A stretch of DNA of 64,000 nt from Bubalus kerabau. Taxonomy: Eukaryota; Chordata; Mammalia; Artiodactyla; Bovidae. The notes below the pieces were generated by a model. That model was not told the origin of the DNA. It saw only the letters and a list, made by a program, of their open reading frames with translations, and searched no databases. This document shows, piece by piece, positions 12,436 through 24,023 of the stretch. Position numbers and translations under genes: made by a program. The stretch lies in assembly GCF_029407905.1 (NCBI RefSeq), contig NC_073637.1, positions 53,010,501 to 53,074,500 on the forward strand, in the 5' to 3' direction. Each line of letters starts with the position of its first letter. Position 1 is the stretch's first letter.

Positions 12436-14625
12436 CTATACAGTCACCAAAAACAAGACCGGGAGCTGACTGTGGCTCAGATCAGGAACTCCTTATTGCC
12501 AAATTCAGACTTAGATTGAAGAAAGTAGGGAAAACCCCTAGACCATACAGGTATGACGTAAATCAAATCCCTTATGATTATACAGTGGAAGTGAGAAATA
12601 GATTTAAGGGCCTAGATCTGTTAGATAGAGTGCCTGATGAACTATGGAATGAGGTTCATGACATTGTACAGGAGACAGGGATCAAGACCATTTCCATAGA
12701 AAAGAAATGCAAAAAAGCAAAATGGCTGTCTGGGGAGGCCTTACAAATAGCTGTGAAAAGAAGAGAAGTGAAAAGCAAAGGAGCAAAGGAAAGATATAAG
12801 CATCTGAATGCAGAGTTCCAAAGAATAGCAAGAAGAGATAAGAAAGCCTTCTTCAGCGATCAATGCAAAGAAATAGAGGAAAACAACAGAATGGGAAAGA
12901 CTAGAGACCTCTTCAAGAAAATTAGAGATACCAAGGGAACATTTCGTGCAAAGATGGACTCGATAAAGGACAGAAATGGTATGGACCTAAGAGAAGCAGA
13001 AGATATTAAGAAGAGATGGCAAGAATACACAGAAGAACTGTACAAAAAAAGATCTTCACGACCCAGATAATCACGATTGTGTGATCCCTGACCTAGAGCC
13101 AGACACCCTGGAATGTGAAGTCAAGTGGCCCTTAGAAAGCATCACTACGAACAAAGCTAGTGGAGTGATGGAATTCCAGTTGAGCTATTCCAAATCCTGA
13201 AAGATGATGCTGTGAAAGTGCTGCACTCAATATGCCAGCACATTTGGAAAACTCAGCAGTGGCCACAGGACTGGAAAAGGTCAGTTTTCATTCCAATCCC
13301 AAAGAAAGGCAATGCCAAAGAATGCTCAAACTACCGCACAATTGCACTCATCTCACACACTAGTAAAGTAATGCTCAAAATTCTCCAAACCAGGCTTCAG
13401 CAATATGTGAATCGTGAACTTCCTGATGTTCAAGCTGGTTTTAGAAAAGGCAGAGGAACCAGAGATCAAATTGCCAGCATCCGCTGGATCATAGAAAAAG
13501 CAAGAGAGTTCCAGAAAAACATCTATTTCTGCTTTATTGACTATGCCAAAGCCTTTGAATGTGTGGATCACAATAAACTGTGGAAAATTCTGAAAGAGAT
13601 GGGAATATCAGAACACCTGATCTGCCTGAGAAATTTGTATGCAAGTCAGGAAGCAACAATTAGAACTGGACATGGAACGACAGACTGGTTCCAAATAGGA
13701 AAAGGAGTACGTCAAGGCTGTATATTGTCATCCTGTTTATTTAACTTCTATGCAGAGTACATCATGAGAAATGCTGGACTGGAAGAAACACAAGCTGGAA
13801 TCAAGATTGCTGGGAGAAATATCAATAACCTCAGATATGCAGATGACACCACCCTTAGGGCAGAAAGTGAAGAGGAAATAAAAAGCCTCTTGATAAAGGT
13901 GAAAGTGGAGAATGAAAAAGTTTGCTTAAAGCTCAACATTCAGAAAACGAAGATCATGGCATTCGGTCCCATCACTTCATGGGAAATAGATGGGGAAACA
14001 GTGGAAACAGTGTCAGACTTTATTTTTCTGGGCTCCAAAATCACTGCAGATGGTGACTGCAGCCATGAAATTAAAAGACGCTTACTCCTTGGAAGGAAAG
14101 TTATGACCAACCTAGATAGCATATTCAAAAGCAGAGTCATTACTTTGCCAACAAAGGTTCGTCTAGTCAAGGCTATGGTTTTTCCTATGGTCATGTATGG
14201 ATGTGAGAGTTGGACTGTGAAGAAGGCTGAGCACCGAAGAATTGATGCTTTTGAACTGTGGTGTTGGAGAAGACTCTTGAGAGTCCCTTGGACTACAAGC
14301 AGATCCAACCAGTCCATTCTGAAGGAGATCATCCCTGGGATTTCTTTGGAAGGAATGATGTTAAAGCTGAAACTCCAGTACTTTGGCCACCTCAAGCGAA
14401 GAGTTGACTCATTGGAAAAGACTTTGATGCTGGGAGGGATTGGGGGCAGGAGGAGAAGGGGACAACAGAGGATGAGATGGCTGGATGGCATCACTGACTC
14501 GTTGGATGTGGGTCTGGGTGAACTTCGGGAGTTGGTGATGGACAGGGAGGCCTGGCGTGCTGCAATTCATGGGGTCGCAAAGAGTTGGACAGGACTGAGT
14601 GACTGAACTGAACTGAACCGAACTG
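12436..14625 (+). mobile_element. BovB LINE, 2.2 kb, 5' truncated
   Basis: It starts within pol, downstream of the endonuclease (ctatacagtcaccaaaaaca), and runs to the 3' tail with CTGAA repeats near 14602-14625. It lacks the 5' UTR and endonuclease. Sequence is close to the remembered consensus, so it is one of the better-preserved copies in the window. Confidence 0.93.
12516..14606 (+). pseudogene. BovB reverse transcriptase (pol) remnant, frameshifted
   Basis: Part of the BovB polyprotein that reverse transcribes the element at its target. Two open frames in the same phase (12516-13070, 184 codons; 13212-14606, 464 codons) are separated by a short frameshifted window. An extra A in the run at 13043-13050 shifts the frame and a missing G near 13163 shifts it back. 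In the second frame the RT motifs follow in order: FIPIPKKGN (residues 26-34), GFRKGRGTRDQ (76-86), motif A FIDYAKAFE with catalytic Asp110 kept but the second acidic residue now Glu115, motif B GVRQGC (165-170) and motif C YADD (209-212). The conserved C-terminal tail ends at 14606. One leucine of CLLRN is lost. The endonuclease is absent, so this copy cannot move by itself. Confidence 0.88.
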
Positions 14626-14789
14626 AACAAAAACTTATTGAGGTCTCAAAATGTTTCAGTAAAGAATGCTCCTGTTTAGGGTAGGGACAGGATGAAGAGT
14701 GCTTGGCATGTTGGTGGTGGGGACTGATATCAGACAGAGATCAAATTGAATTCTACTAACCATTTTCTTAAAGCCTGTATCATTGCTAT

Positions 14790-15285
14790 CTTGGGTATTA
14801 ATTTCCTAGGGTTGGAGAACAAATTATTAGACACTTATTTTCTGAAAACAGCATTTAGAGTTTGAAATCAGGATGCCATCAGGATAGACTCCTTCTGGAG
14901 GTTCTGGAGGAGAATCCATTTCATGCCCCTCTCCTAGCTCCAGGGACCTTCCAGCCCTCTTTGGCCTTCCATGGCTTGTAAACACATTGCTCCGATTTCA
15001 GCTACATTTTTGCATCAACTTATCTTCTGTGTCTTTGTTTCCCAAGTATCTCTCTTTCTCTTTTTTTTTTTGTTAAGAATTGGATTTAAGATCCATTATT
15101 GGATTGTCATTGGATTTAGGATCCATCCTAAATCCAGGATGATCTCATGTCAAGATTTTAACTTGGTTACTACTGCAAAGACTCTTTTTAAAAGGTAAAT
15201 TTGCATTCACAGGTTCCAAGGATCAGGTATTGGAAATATCATTGGGGCAGGGAGGGTGCACTATTTAACCCATTAGAGGTATTAT
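14790..15285 (+). mobile_element. Old interspersed repeat, family unresolved
   Basis: The segments ccttctggaggttctggagg, tttggccttccatggcttgt and gcattcacaggttccaagga follow the order of a widespread ancient mammalian repeat that I recognise but cannot name with certainty. It is diverged and interrupted by a T-run at 15061-15071. Confidence 0.45.
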
Positions 15286-15503
15286 GAAATGGTTTGGAGT
15301 GATAGTGGTATACAGCAATGTGGTATACAGCAATGGTATACATAGAGATGTGATGATTCTGCTACCATCACACCTGTTGAGAATGTTAATTAAAACTTTG
15401 TGAAGCAAGCAGTTATTCCCATTTTGCACAAGAAAAATTAGGGCTCATATTGTGCCTATCACAAAGTGATACATCTCCTATCCTAAAGGCATATTCAATT
15501 TCC

Positions 15504-15532
15504 ATTTATTTATTTATTTATTTATTTATTTT
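15504..15532. repeat. (TTTA)7 microsatellite
   Basis: Seven uninterrupted TTTA units. Confidence 0.9.
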
Positions 15533-15702
15533 GAGTTTCCAAGTATTTTATTTAAAAGCAAGCCTTGTGGCCTTGATTGAGCATTACATTTAACTTTCTT
15601 GTAAACTGAAAAATAGAAAACATTTTAAATTATGTCCGATTTCATAATCAGAATAGAAGGAGCATACTCACTTCTCAGGGCTGGTATTCTGTTTCCTGGT
15701 AG

Positions 15703-15774
15703 ACATCATTTATTTTTTTAATTTTATTTTATTTTTAAACCTGAAACACTGTATTAGTTTTGCCAAACATCATT
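15703..15774 (-). mobile_element. Micro L1 tail insertion (about 56 bp)
   Basis: 15711-15766 is only the last part of a ruminant L1 3' end in reverse (TTGGCAAAACTAATACAG then an A-rich tail on the minus strand). It is flanked by the 8-bp repeat acatcatt at 15703-15710 and 15767-15774. Compare the insertion at 54979-55034. Confidence 0.7.
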
Positions 15775-16018
15775 GTTGTAATAGCTCCAGACTCAGAATA
15801 GCATTTGTTTTACTGTTTTCCTTTTGAAAATAAAATTTTTGTTGACACACAGTATTGTTTTTCCCTACTCTTTTCTGATCACTGAATGTACAAGATTTCT
15901 AACAAAGAAGAGTCATTTATTTGTTTGCTTTGACTATGCTTTGTTTGTTTGTTTAACTTGATTTTGAAAAAAGCAAAGCTAATTGGGAAAAATAAGGATC
16001 AGGTTCTATTTGTTGCAG

Positions 16019-16048
16019 GGTGTGTGCGTGTGTGTGTGTGTGTGCGTG
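16019..16048. repeat. (TG)n tract with CG interruptions
   Basis: Interrupted TG run next to a Bov-tA 3' end. Confidence 0.8.
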
Positions 16049-16055
16049 TACATGC

Positions 16056-16266
16056 ATGTGCTCAGTCATGTCTGAATCTTTGCTCCCCCATGGACTGTAG
16101 CGTGCCAGGGTCCTCTGTCCATGGGATTTCCCAGGCAAAAATATGGGAGTGGATTGTCATTTTCTGCTTCAGGGGATCTTCTTGACTTAAGGATTGAACC
16201 CGTGTCTCTTGCAGCTCCTGCATTGGCAAGTGGATTCTTTTACCACTGTGCCACCTGGGAAGCCCT
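16056..16266 (-). mobile_element. Bov-tA SINE
   Basis: Reverse-strand copy. The tail begins tgctcagtcatgtctgaatc and the tRNA-like head ends ccacctgggaagccc. The right edge abuts the target site of the next SINE. Confidence 0.88.
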
Positions 16267-16268
16267 TA

Positions 16269-16485
16269 ATCCCAGGGTAAATGAGTGAAAGTCACTCAGT
16301 CGTGTCTGACTCTTTGTGACCCCATGGACTATACAGTTCATGGAATTCTCCAGGCCAGAATACTGGAGTGGGTGGCCTTTCCCTGCTTCAGGGGATCTTC
16401 CCAACCCAGGGATCAAACCCAGGTCTCTGCATTGCAGGTGTATTCGTTACCAGCTGAGTCACAAGGGAAGCCCATCCCAGGGTAA
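16269..16485 (-). mobile_element. Bov-tA SINE with 12-bp target duplication
   Basis: Second reverse Bov-tA (16281-16473). The direct repeat atcccagggtaa at 16269-16280 and 16474-16485 is perfect. It inserted a few bases from the head of the preceding SINE, in the same orientation. Confidence 0.92.
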
Positions 16486-17439
16486 GCACACTCTAAACAA
16501 TTGAAATGGACAAATTTAGTGATAACCACATTGTAATTGTTGGATAGCTTAACCTCCTAAGAAATGCTGTTGCTGTTGTGTCTATATAGAAATCTTATGT
16601 CATGCACTAGATTCATTGCCTATTCTGAACATGTGAAATCTCCGAAAATTCAAGTTGGTGTTCATATACTGGATGATGTGATAAATACTGTATGCATTTG
16701 CAAATACAGTATTTGTTCCTAATGTTACTGTACTTAACCAGACACCAAAAATATTCCAGATATATCTTCATATTTATACTATATATTTATTAATATTAGC
16801 ATTATATGTTACACATTTTATTTATTATATGCTATATTAATACTAAATTATATTATTCAATAATTATTTAATCTTATTTGGCCTGTTTCTAATAAATGCC
16901 TGATGATGTTAATCAACTTGAAAGGTTAAACTGATTCTTTTTATAAACCACTATATACAAAATGCCAAAACAAATTGATTTGCTTATTCAAGGAAACAAT
17001 ACATTGATTGAGTTTTAAAAATATGCCACTGGAGGTTTACTTGAACTGACTAAACATTATGGTCTACTAAAGAGAAAGAAAATGTGGAAAACATTTGCAA
17101 GGACACTTATTCTCTCCAAATTCACATGTCTCCACGGTTTATTTACCTTTCTGGCTTCATCTGTCATGTCTTTATCACTTAACTAAATTGACCAAATCTT
17201 GTATACACTTACAGAGTTTCTAACTTAACTTACAATATTTCTAAAAAATAACCTCTTCACCAAGATATTTTTCTGCCACACATATCCAAATGATTCTAGA
17301 ATGGCTCAAACATAAATATCTTCCTAGAAGTTTTCTCCATTTCCCCCAGCTATAAATAATCTCCTACATCTTGGTGTTTTATAGTTGTCTCTCTTAAAGT
17401 GGTTAAACTTTATTGACATTCACTACTGTCACTTGAGGC
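16486..17439. other. Unique-looking AT-rich flank
   Basis: No gene or repeat recognised; an AT-only-like patch lies near 16770-16870. Confidence 0.5.
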
Positions 17440-17557
17440 GGTAACAGAGATATTCTATCCCTTCTATTACGTTGTAAGCTCCTTGAGAATAATGTGTAAA
17501 TCTTGTTTTTGTTTCCTTGCAGTAGGAGCTCAAAATGATTTCTTAAATAAATGAATG
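17440..17557 (+). mobile_element. L2 3' end fragment
   Basis: gttgtaagctccttgagaat and the terminal taaataaatgaatgaa match the ancient L2 3' end. Diverged. Confidence 0.6.
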
Positions 17558-20072
17558 AAAACACAGATGAAAATCATACTTGCTACACAAAGAGTAAAGA
17601 TGAAACTGATCCCTGTCCAGATGGGACAGCTCTTTGTACTCACAATCCAAATTGGATTATGTGTAGCCAAACCAAAATCAGCTGCATTGATTTTCCTTCC
17701 TCCTGTGGCCAAAATGATCCTTCTAAGTCAAGGTCATAGTTATCTTCCTCTGAAGAAAGAATGCTTATATTGTTTGGCCTCCTCTACTCTTATTCTGTGA
17801 AATGTTCGTTAATTTTAGATAAATTTGGAAAATCAATGAAATAACAAAGCTGTTGGTGATCGTTTGGGAATTTTAAACACTGGGTCAAATTATGCAGTGA
17901 TGAATATCATCCTTTTAATATGGTTCAGACACTAGCACAAGTAAACACATATATGGACTATGGCATTCAAATTTGTGAAAATTCCAACAGTTCTATTATT
18001 AATGCCTCATCTAATTTAAGTTTATAAACATTTAGGAAAAATAACATCATAATTATGTTTATAAAAGGTTAATAAATTCTTTGCCAGCAGCAAAACCACT
18101 TCACTATCTTGTGAGAGAAAATTTCAAGCACAAGTGATATGTACTTGCCCTCTACCTCTGGGTTGTGTTTCGCTTGGTTGAGGCTTTTAGGATAATGATC
18201 AAAAATAATTTAAAGCTTGCACTTTTCCAGAATTAACTTCCAGTTTTAGAATTATTTACTTCTGGATTGAGATTTCTCAGTAAAGTTTAAGTAGATAAGT
18301 GTATCAAAATATAAAGAAAGTCTCACATATGCTATCTAATCTATGATAGACTAGCAAACTGAAAAATAAAATGTAGTAGTGATTTTATTGAACACTGACT
18401 ATTTGAACACATTCATTTTTCTCAAGGAATTATAATCAGTTTTGAAGATTAGCAGATAATAAGTAGATAAGAAAAGTAAAAAGTATCTAGGCAACAATAA
18501 CGAGTTTATGGGCACAGAGTTTCAGGGAAAGAAATAAAATATGCATTGCATTTTGATAGTAATGTTGACAGATTTGGAATCTTTTGAAATCTACCCGCTT
18601 GATTTATGTTCTCTAAATATTTATGTATTCTCAAGTGCATTTGAGGCTAATATCACACAACTATATTAAAGAAATGATGATAAAAAGATCTGCTACACTG
18701 GGAATTGACATTTATTCAGAGCGTGCCAACAAAACAACTTTATTATGTACGAAAAGAAGAGACCTGGATTATCCTAATTGTTCAGCAAAGCTACCTTTTG
18801 CTTAACTTTTTATTCCTATAACTGTTCACAGAGACAAGTTAACTGCTATAAGGCCCAGGTTAACAAGACAGTGAAATTATCAAGACAAACAGAACTGTCT
18901 TTAAAGATTCTCTCAGTTGTTCTCTCTTTCTTTTAGGATCATTATCTACATATTCTTCCAGCTATTTACCATGGTTCTTTTTCTTGAAAGAAATAGGCTC
19001 ATATAGTTTATATTAAACTATCTATATATCTTATATTGTCTACATTTAAGGAGGTATCAGTTTATATTTTGGGTGTTAATGTACTAAACATATATGTGGT
19101 TCACGTCAAAAATAAGTTTTTTGGAGGCAAAGTATGATTTATTTGTCTGAATACAGCCATAGATACTGCTTTTAGTTTTAGAGTATTTTGCAGTCAAATG
19201 TTTTATTTCCCTGGAGTTACAGAGGTCAGATAGGATGGATTCAAGAATGGACACTTAAGTAGAAAAATGAGAAAATGAGTCCCTCTTTTTCTCCTACTCT
19301 CCTGGCAACAAATTCTAAATAAAAACTGTGAACAAACAGGAAAATTCCTGCTTCATTATTTGCAAAGCATTAACATTTTTAATTTATTCTAATTATTGTT
19401 TCCCCACAGACCCATCGATTTGAATTTGAGCCTTTTAATTAAAAAATGTATCCTACAATCAGAGGCCATACAGCACTAATAGGAAGGAATATTTCTATAA
19501 CAAAATAAATACTGCATTTGAACAATAATCCTTGTGTAAATCTGTATATCTGTGACAGGAATTAACAAAAACACTTTATAAGTTCATTACTCTATCAAAA
19601 GTACATGCAATTCCTTTCAAAATTAAAGGGAACCTCTTCCCAGTTCTTTCTGTTCTTTTTTTCTCGGTGTATTTATTCTGTTTTGATCATTTTTCTGACA
19701 TTGTCCTTGTGATGCTAAAACAGAGTAAATCTATATTGAGGACTTGGTTTAATATGGAGCAATTTTTGAAAAGGTGCTTATTTTCTCCCTTTTAAGTGCC
19801 AATTAAGTCTCATTTTAAGATCAAACTTTATTGTATTCTGTAAGTACTTGGGAAGGGACACTGAAAAGGAATGGAAATCAGGTACTTCCAGTTTAAAGAA
19901 CCTGTCCGTTTCTGACCTAAACTCTTTTTAAGAACTCTCTATGGTACTTCATCGTTGTGATCAGCTGGATGATCCAAAAGGAAAGGGGAGATTTTAGTAA
20001 CTGACAAGTATAAAAAGAAAAAAAAAGTTTTTTTTTTTTCATTTTGTGTATGTGTGTGTATGATACCTGTGT
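17558..20072. other. Unique-looking AT-rich flank
   Basis: About 2.5 kb with no gene, RNA or recognised repeat. Short frames such as 18623-18805 have no supporting feature. Confidence 0.5.
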
Positions 20073-20285
20073 ATGCGGGCATGCTCAGTCTCTCAGTTGT
20101 GTCCTCTTCTTTGCACACCCATGGACTGTAGCCACCAGGGCTCCTCTGTCCATGGAATTTTTCAGGCAAGAATACTGGAGTGGGTTGCCATTTTTTACTC
20201 CAGGAGAGCTTCCCAACCCAGGGACTGAACCTGTCTCCTGCATTGGCAGGCGGATTCTTTACCACTGAGCCACGTGGGAAGCCTG
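20073..20285 (-). mobile_element. Bov-tA SINE
   Basis: Reverse copy from ctctcagttgtgtcctcttc to the head end gagccacgtgggaagcc. It is directly followed by a CA repeat. Confidence 0.87.
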
Positions 20286-20291
20286 GTGTGT

Positions 20292-20294
<3 letters not shown>

Positions 20295-20342
<48 letters not shown>
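20295..20342. repeat. (AC)18(AT)6 microsatellite
   Basis: Uninterrupted AC run to 20330, then AT to 20342. Confidence 0.92.
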
Positions 20343-20343
<1 letters not shown>

Positions 20344-20439
20344 CACAATTTTATTAACTTTAAATTTCCTTATTCGATTTTCTATACTTATACAGGTACC
20401 TTTACTATAAAAATCATATTTTTTTTTGTTATTAGACTA

Positions 20440-21058
20440 TTTTATAACAAGCATCTCTGGGAGCTAGCACAGGAAAGAGCAATAGGCAAGCACATTGACT
20501 CAAAAACTGGACACCCTAGATTCATGTGCTTAGTTGCTCAGTCATGTCCAACTCTTTGTGACCCCATGGACTGTAGCCTTCCAGGCTCCTGTGTCCATGG
20601 GGATTCTCCAGGCAAGAATACTGGAAAGGGTTGCCATGCCCTCCTCCAGGGGATCTTCCCAACCCAGGGATCAAACACAGGTCTCCAGCATTGTAGGCAG
20701 ATTCTTTATTGTCTGAGTCACCAGGGAATCCCAAGAATACTGGAGTGGGTAGCCTATCCCTTCTCCAGGGGAACTTCCTGACCCAGGAATTGAACTGGGG
20801 TCTCCTACATTGCAGGTGGATTCATTACCAGCTGAGCTACCTGGGAAGTCCCCCTAGATTCATATTGCCTCTTAAATATATTACCTCAGGCAAGGAAAAT
20901 AGTTAATTTTTTGTGTATCAATCTCTTCACCTATAAAATGAGGATAATTGTAGTACTTGTCTTAGCAAGTTTGTACAGAAATTGAATATGATATACCAAG
21001 TGAATATAAAACAATGTCAGGCATACAGTAACATTTAATGTTTGCTATTATGTTAGCT
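20440..21058 (+). mobile_element. MIR SINE split by a Bov-tA composite
   Basis: The MIR-like core (caatctcttcacctataaaa, then tgaggataattgtagtactt) and its 3' end near 21010-21058 lie right of the insertion. The stretch before 20514 and the 20852-20900 flank join as continuous MIR-like sequence. Confidence 0.6.
20514..20863 (-). mobile_element. Composite (two-headed) Bov-tA SINE
   Basis: 20526-20733 is a complete reverse Bov-tA. 20734-20851 is a second tRNA-like head with the start of its body, ending at gaatactggagtgggt. One perfect 12-bp duplication, ccctagattcat (20514-20525 and 20852-20863), encloses both, so they behave as one inserted unit. Confidence 0.85.
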
Positions 21059-22198
21059 ATTTTTTAATCTTCTTTTTCTAACAATCTTAAGTGAACCTAT
21101 GTACAACTTTTCTGCATTCCTACAGATCAGCTGAGATAGATGATTTCTTTAATCCAAATTTAGACACTCTATTTCTCCTTCTGGAGAAATTGAGGAATTT
21201 CCCATCCAAGATTTTGGCTGATACTGTTATGTTTTTGCAATACCTTTGGAAATGCTCTCTTGAAGAGGAGACTGTTCAGAAAGACAAGAGTATGATCCAG
21301 CACTGAATGTATTGGATTAAATATCAGTGTTCCTGATGATGAACTTGGGAAAACCATTTCCCCATGCCTTAACTTTCCCCATCTCTAAAATATGATTTTC
21401 CATCCTGTCTCAGGAACTGGAAGATGGGGTTAAAAATAGCTTGTGATTTATTATGAGCTGTAAAAACTAGAAACTATAGTGTTGTTTAATGTATTATGTA
21501 TTACCAGATAAATCTTTTAACAGCTTCACATTGAAATGACAGGCAGGATTCACTTAGGGAAAGATAATCGGACTATAGAATTAGTATGTTTGACAATACA
21601 TATTAGAAACTGGTAGCTTAGTAATAGTCATGATGGTCCCATAGTGAAAGTTTATTTTTGCACAATAATTACTGTTAAAAGTATTCCTGACTTTTGAGAA
21701 ATAAAGTTTTTGTGTGGTAAAGTCCTCCTGTCTAGATATATAACCGTGTGTTCATAGATTACATACAGCCAAGATATTTTTTTTTTCTTTTAACAAAAAG
21801 GGAAATCAGTTGAGGTGACTAACCTCTGCACGTTTGATAAGGAGGATTTTGTTGAGTGTCCTCAGTCCAAGGACCTGTTTGCATCTAGCTCCTTGTTCTC
21901 CAGAGAAGGCAACAGCAGTAGCAACACACCCTGACAACTTGACTGAAATCACTGCCAGTGCTGCCACCGAGGTGGCTGAGCAGACTATTGACGTTTTCAG
22001 TGTTGATCCTCCCGGTCTCCAGCTAGTCCCAACCTTGTTGCCCACTCCCTTGGCATCTGCATACACGGACAATAAAGCAGTGGTAGGAATGAAAAGTATC
22101 CTGCCACATCGCCCTTAATGTACCTCTCCGAATTAATAAGGTCAGTTTTGCATTTACGGCTTTTGCCTCTTGTTAATATTCCCTACCCAGAAGAGAAA
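21059..22198. other. Repeat-free upstream flank
   Basis: No repeat or gene recognised. A 94-codon frame at 21834-22118 overlaps an 88-codon frame on the other strand (21806-22072). Neither resembles a known protein to me. Confidence 0.45.
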
Positions 22199-22241
22199 TT
22201 TCTTTCTCTTCTCTCTTTTCCCTCTCTCTCCTTCTCCCTCT
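22199..22241. repeat. 43-base pure pyrimidine tract
   Basis: Unbroken run of C and T on the + strand, followed by CA-rich DNA (22246-22392). It is a candidate triplex-forming or promoter-proximal element. Confidence 0.85.
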
Positions 22242-22245
22242 GTCG

Positions 22246-22392
22246 AACATACACACATGCACACGCATATATACAGCACAAACACACTTGGGAAAACACC
22301 CACACATAGAAAATCATACTCTCGATCATTTCCAAAAACACCCACTCTTACCCCTCACTATAGCGCCCATGTACACACGCGCACACACACAC
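22246..22392. repeat. CA-rich low-complexity region
   Basis: Imperfect ACAC runs separated by unique bases, for example cacacatgcacacgcatata and acacacgcgcacacacacac. Confidence 0.8.
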
Positions 22393-23018
22393 TGCGTGGG
22401 AGAATCACAGACCCATACAAAATGCCACGTACCCGGAGAGTTCAGAATGCTTCCTATGCCTGCAGATTGAACCCACACACTACGCACGCCTATAGACGCT
22501 CTCAGTGTGCCCACTTCCCGGAGGAAAACTCCCTCCAAATGCAATAGTCTTGCTCTTTCCAGCGGGCAGCTCCACATGAGCCCAGGGACAAAAGCTGGCC
22601 AGGGTACTCCTAGTGTGGTACACCGGACGGGAGCCATCATTTGTGGGCAATGGGGAGAGCTGCAAACTCACATGGGCGGTCCTCTTCACCAAGCCCTATA
22701 GATAGATACTATATAATTCCTCTGATAGCCTCTGGCACGCAAATGGAGACAGAAGCCTTTGCAATTATTTCTTCCAGAATCAGAACCTCCCCCTCCCGAC
22801 ATGGTATCAGATTTCCGAAAAGCACAGATTTCCAATACGCGCCTAGTCTAAGGAACTTGTGGGTTATAAGATCTGGGCCAGGGCCAACCAAAAAAGATTC
22901 GAAAATTGACATACAAAAGCAAAACACGCTGGTCTCCGGCGAAGCTCCCCTACACCTTCGGATAAGGGAAATAGGGTACCATTTAGATGTGAAAGAGAAG
23001 CGGGAGGCTTAGTAATAG

Positions 23019-23032
23019 CCAGTAGATGGCGC
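23019..23032 (+). promoter_or_regulatory. CTCF-like binding site
   Basis: ccagtagatggcgc fits every position of the CTCF core consensus CCASYAGRKGGCRS. It lies about 1 kb upstream of the CSMD3 start codon, outside any recognised repeat. A consensus match predicts binding but does not prove it. Confidence 0.6.
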
Positions 23033-23091
23033 AAGAACTCTTCCCCTGTATGATGTTAACCCTTGAGTGGTGAGTTGGCGCTGCCAGGTCG

Positions 23092-23113
23092 AAACGTATA
23101 GATACATACGTTT
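23092..23113. other. Perfect 8-bp inverted repeat
   Basis: aaacgtat (23092-23099) and atacgttt (23106-23113) with a 6-base loop. It could be a paired binding site or a chance palindrome. Confidence 0.5.
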
Positions 23114-23889
23114 TCCGTTTTGAAAGAACCTTCCTATTTACATATGCGGGACCGATTCAGAATTAAGACAAATGGGTATCTGTTCCAGATAACTACCACA
23201 ATAAAGTAGTTTAACTGCAGCACACAACAGCTAAAACCTGTTTAGGGAATATAAAAAGACGAACTCTTTCGGAAGATGACTGACTCCCTCCCCACCTCAC
23301 CTCCGCCCTGGTCACTGATTAAATCCGTTTACTTCGTGAATCAAAAAGACCCGGTATGGGTTTACATCTAAGCACTTGAATGTGTAAATGCCTGTGTACA
23401 AATACATTCTCTGTGATCTCCCTTTTTCAATTAAATCACAGGATGATTAATGTGAGACGCCTGCCTGAAATACACTGCAACTACAGTAGTAGCACATGTC
23501 CCGTTATAAAGACGTGGCCATCGATGAAACCCGGTTCATTATCATCACAGTTCCCCTAAAAGCAATACAGATTCTCCGATTAAAATATTCCTGTAACATG
23601 TTTCTACAGTCACAGGCTGGAATGGAGAACTCACTAACATAATATTTCTTGGGCTGCTTTTAGAGGCAGAATTGATCTATTCGGGGGGAAAAAAAATCAA
23701 ACCTCTTAATTTCAAATATTGTGGGGAGTTTGTCAAAGAGAGGAGCTGGGCTTTAAGAGGCTCACTAGTGGTTTCTGGTGGTTGCTATAACGAGCTAGAA
23801 TTGAGGTAGGTTTTAGTGGAGGGGAAAAAAACGCACAAGAAAAGGCAGAATCCAGAGTAGCAGAGACTTTGTGCCCCCGTTGGAGAGAG

Positions 23890-23952
23890 ATGGTTGAGTC
23901 CTCTTCAAGGTTGCTGTGGTATCCCAGAAACACCATTCACTTCGAGCTGTGA
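23890..23952 (+). other. Possible upstream ORF in the CSMD3 leader
   Basis: ATG at 23890 with G at -3 and G at +4, 20 codons, stop TGA at 23950-23952, 71 bases before the CSMD3 ATG. It matters only if transcription starts upstream of it, which is unknown. Confidence 0.3.
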
Positions 23953-24023
23953 CCGCGCACCAACAACAGCAACAACTCCACTGCGCCGGGCTGAGGAGCA
24001 GGAATTAGGAGCTCGCGAATAAT

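Larger units (their letters stand above)
22393..23889. other. Upstream flank of CSMD3, moderately CpG-rich
   Basis: Scattered CpGs and no recognised repeat. It holds the CTCF-like site at 23019-23032 and a small hairpin at 23092-23113. Frames at 22170-22547 and 22641-23012 show no recognisable domain and are treated as chance. The transcription start cannot be placed from sequence alone. Confidence 0.5.

Noticed and set aside
13212..14606. 464-codon RT frame as a functional host gene
   Set aside because: It is a piece of a 5'-truncated BovB with upstream frameshift and no endonuclease. Similar copies recur through the window.
16056..16266. tRNA-like sequences at SINE heads as real tRNA genes
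   Set aside because: They are the tRNA-Glu-derived heads of Bov-tA, with a SINE body attached and mutated arms.
22641..23012. 123-codon open frame upstream of CSMD3, and the overlapping frames at 22170-22547 and 21834-22118
   Set aside because: No recognisable domain, competing frames on both strands, and no splice or start context beyond chance in GC-richer DNA.
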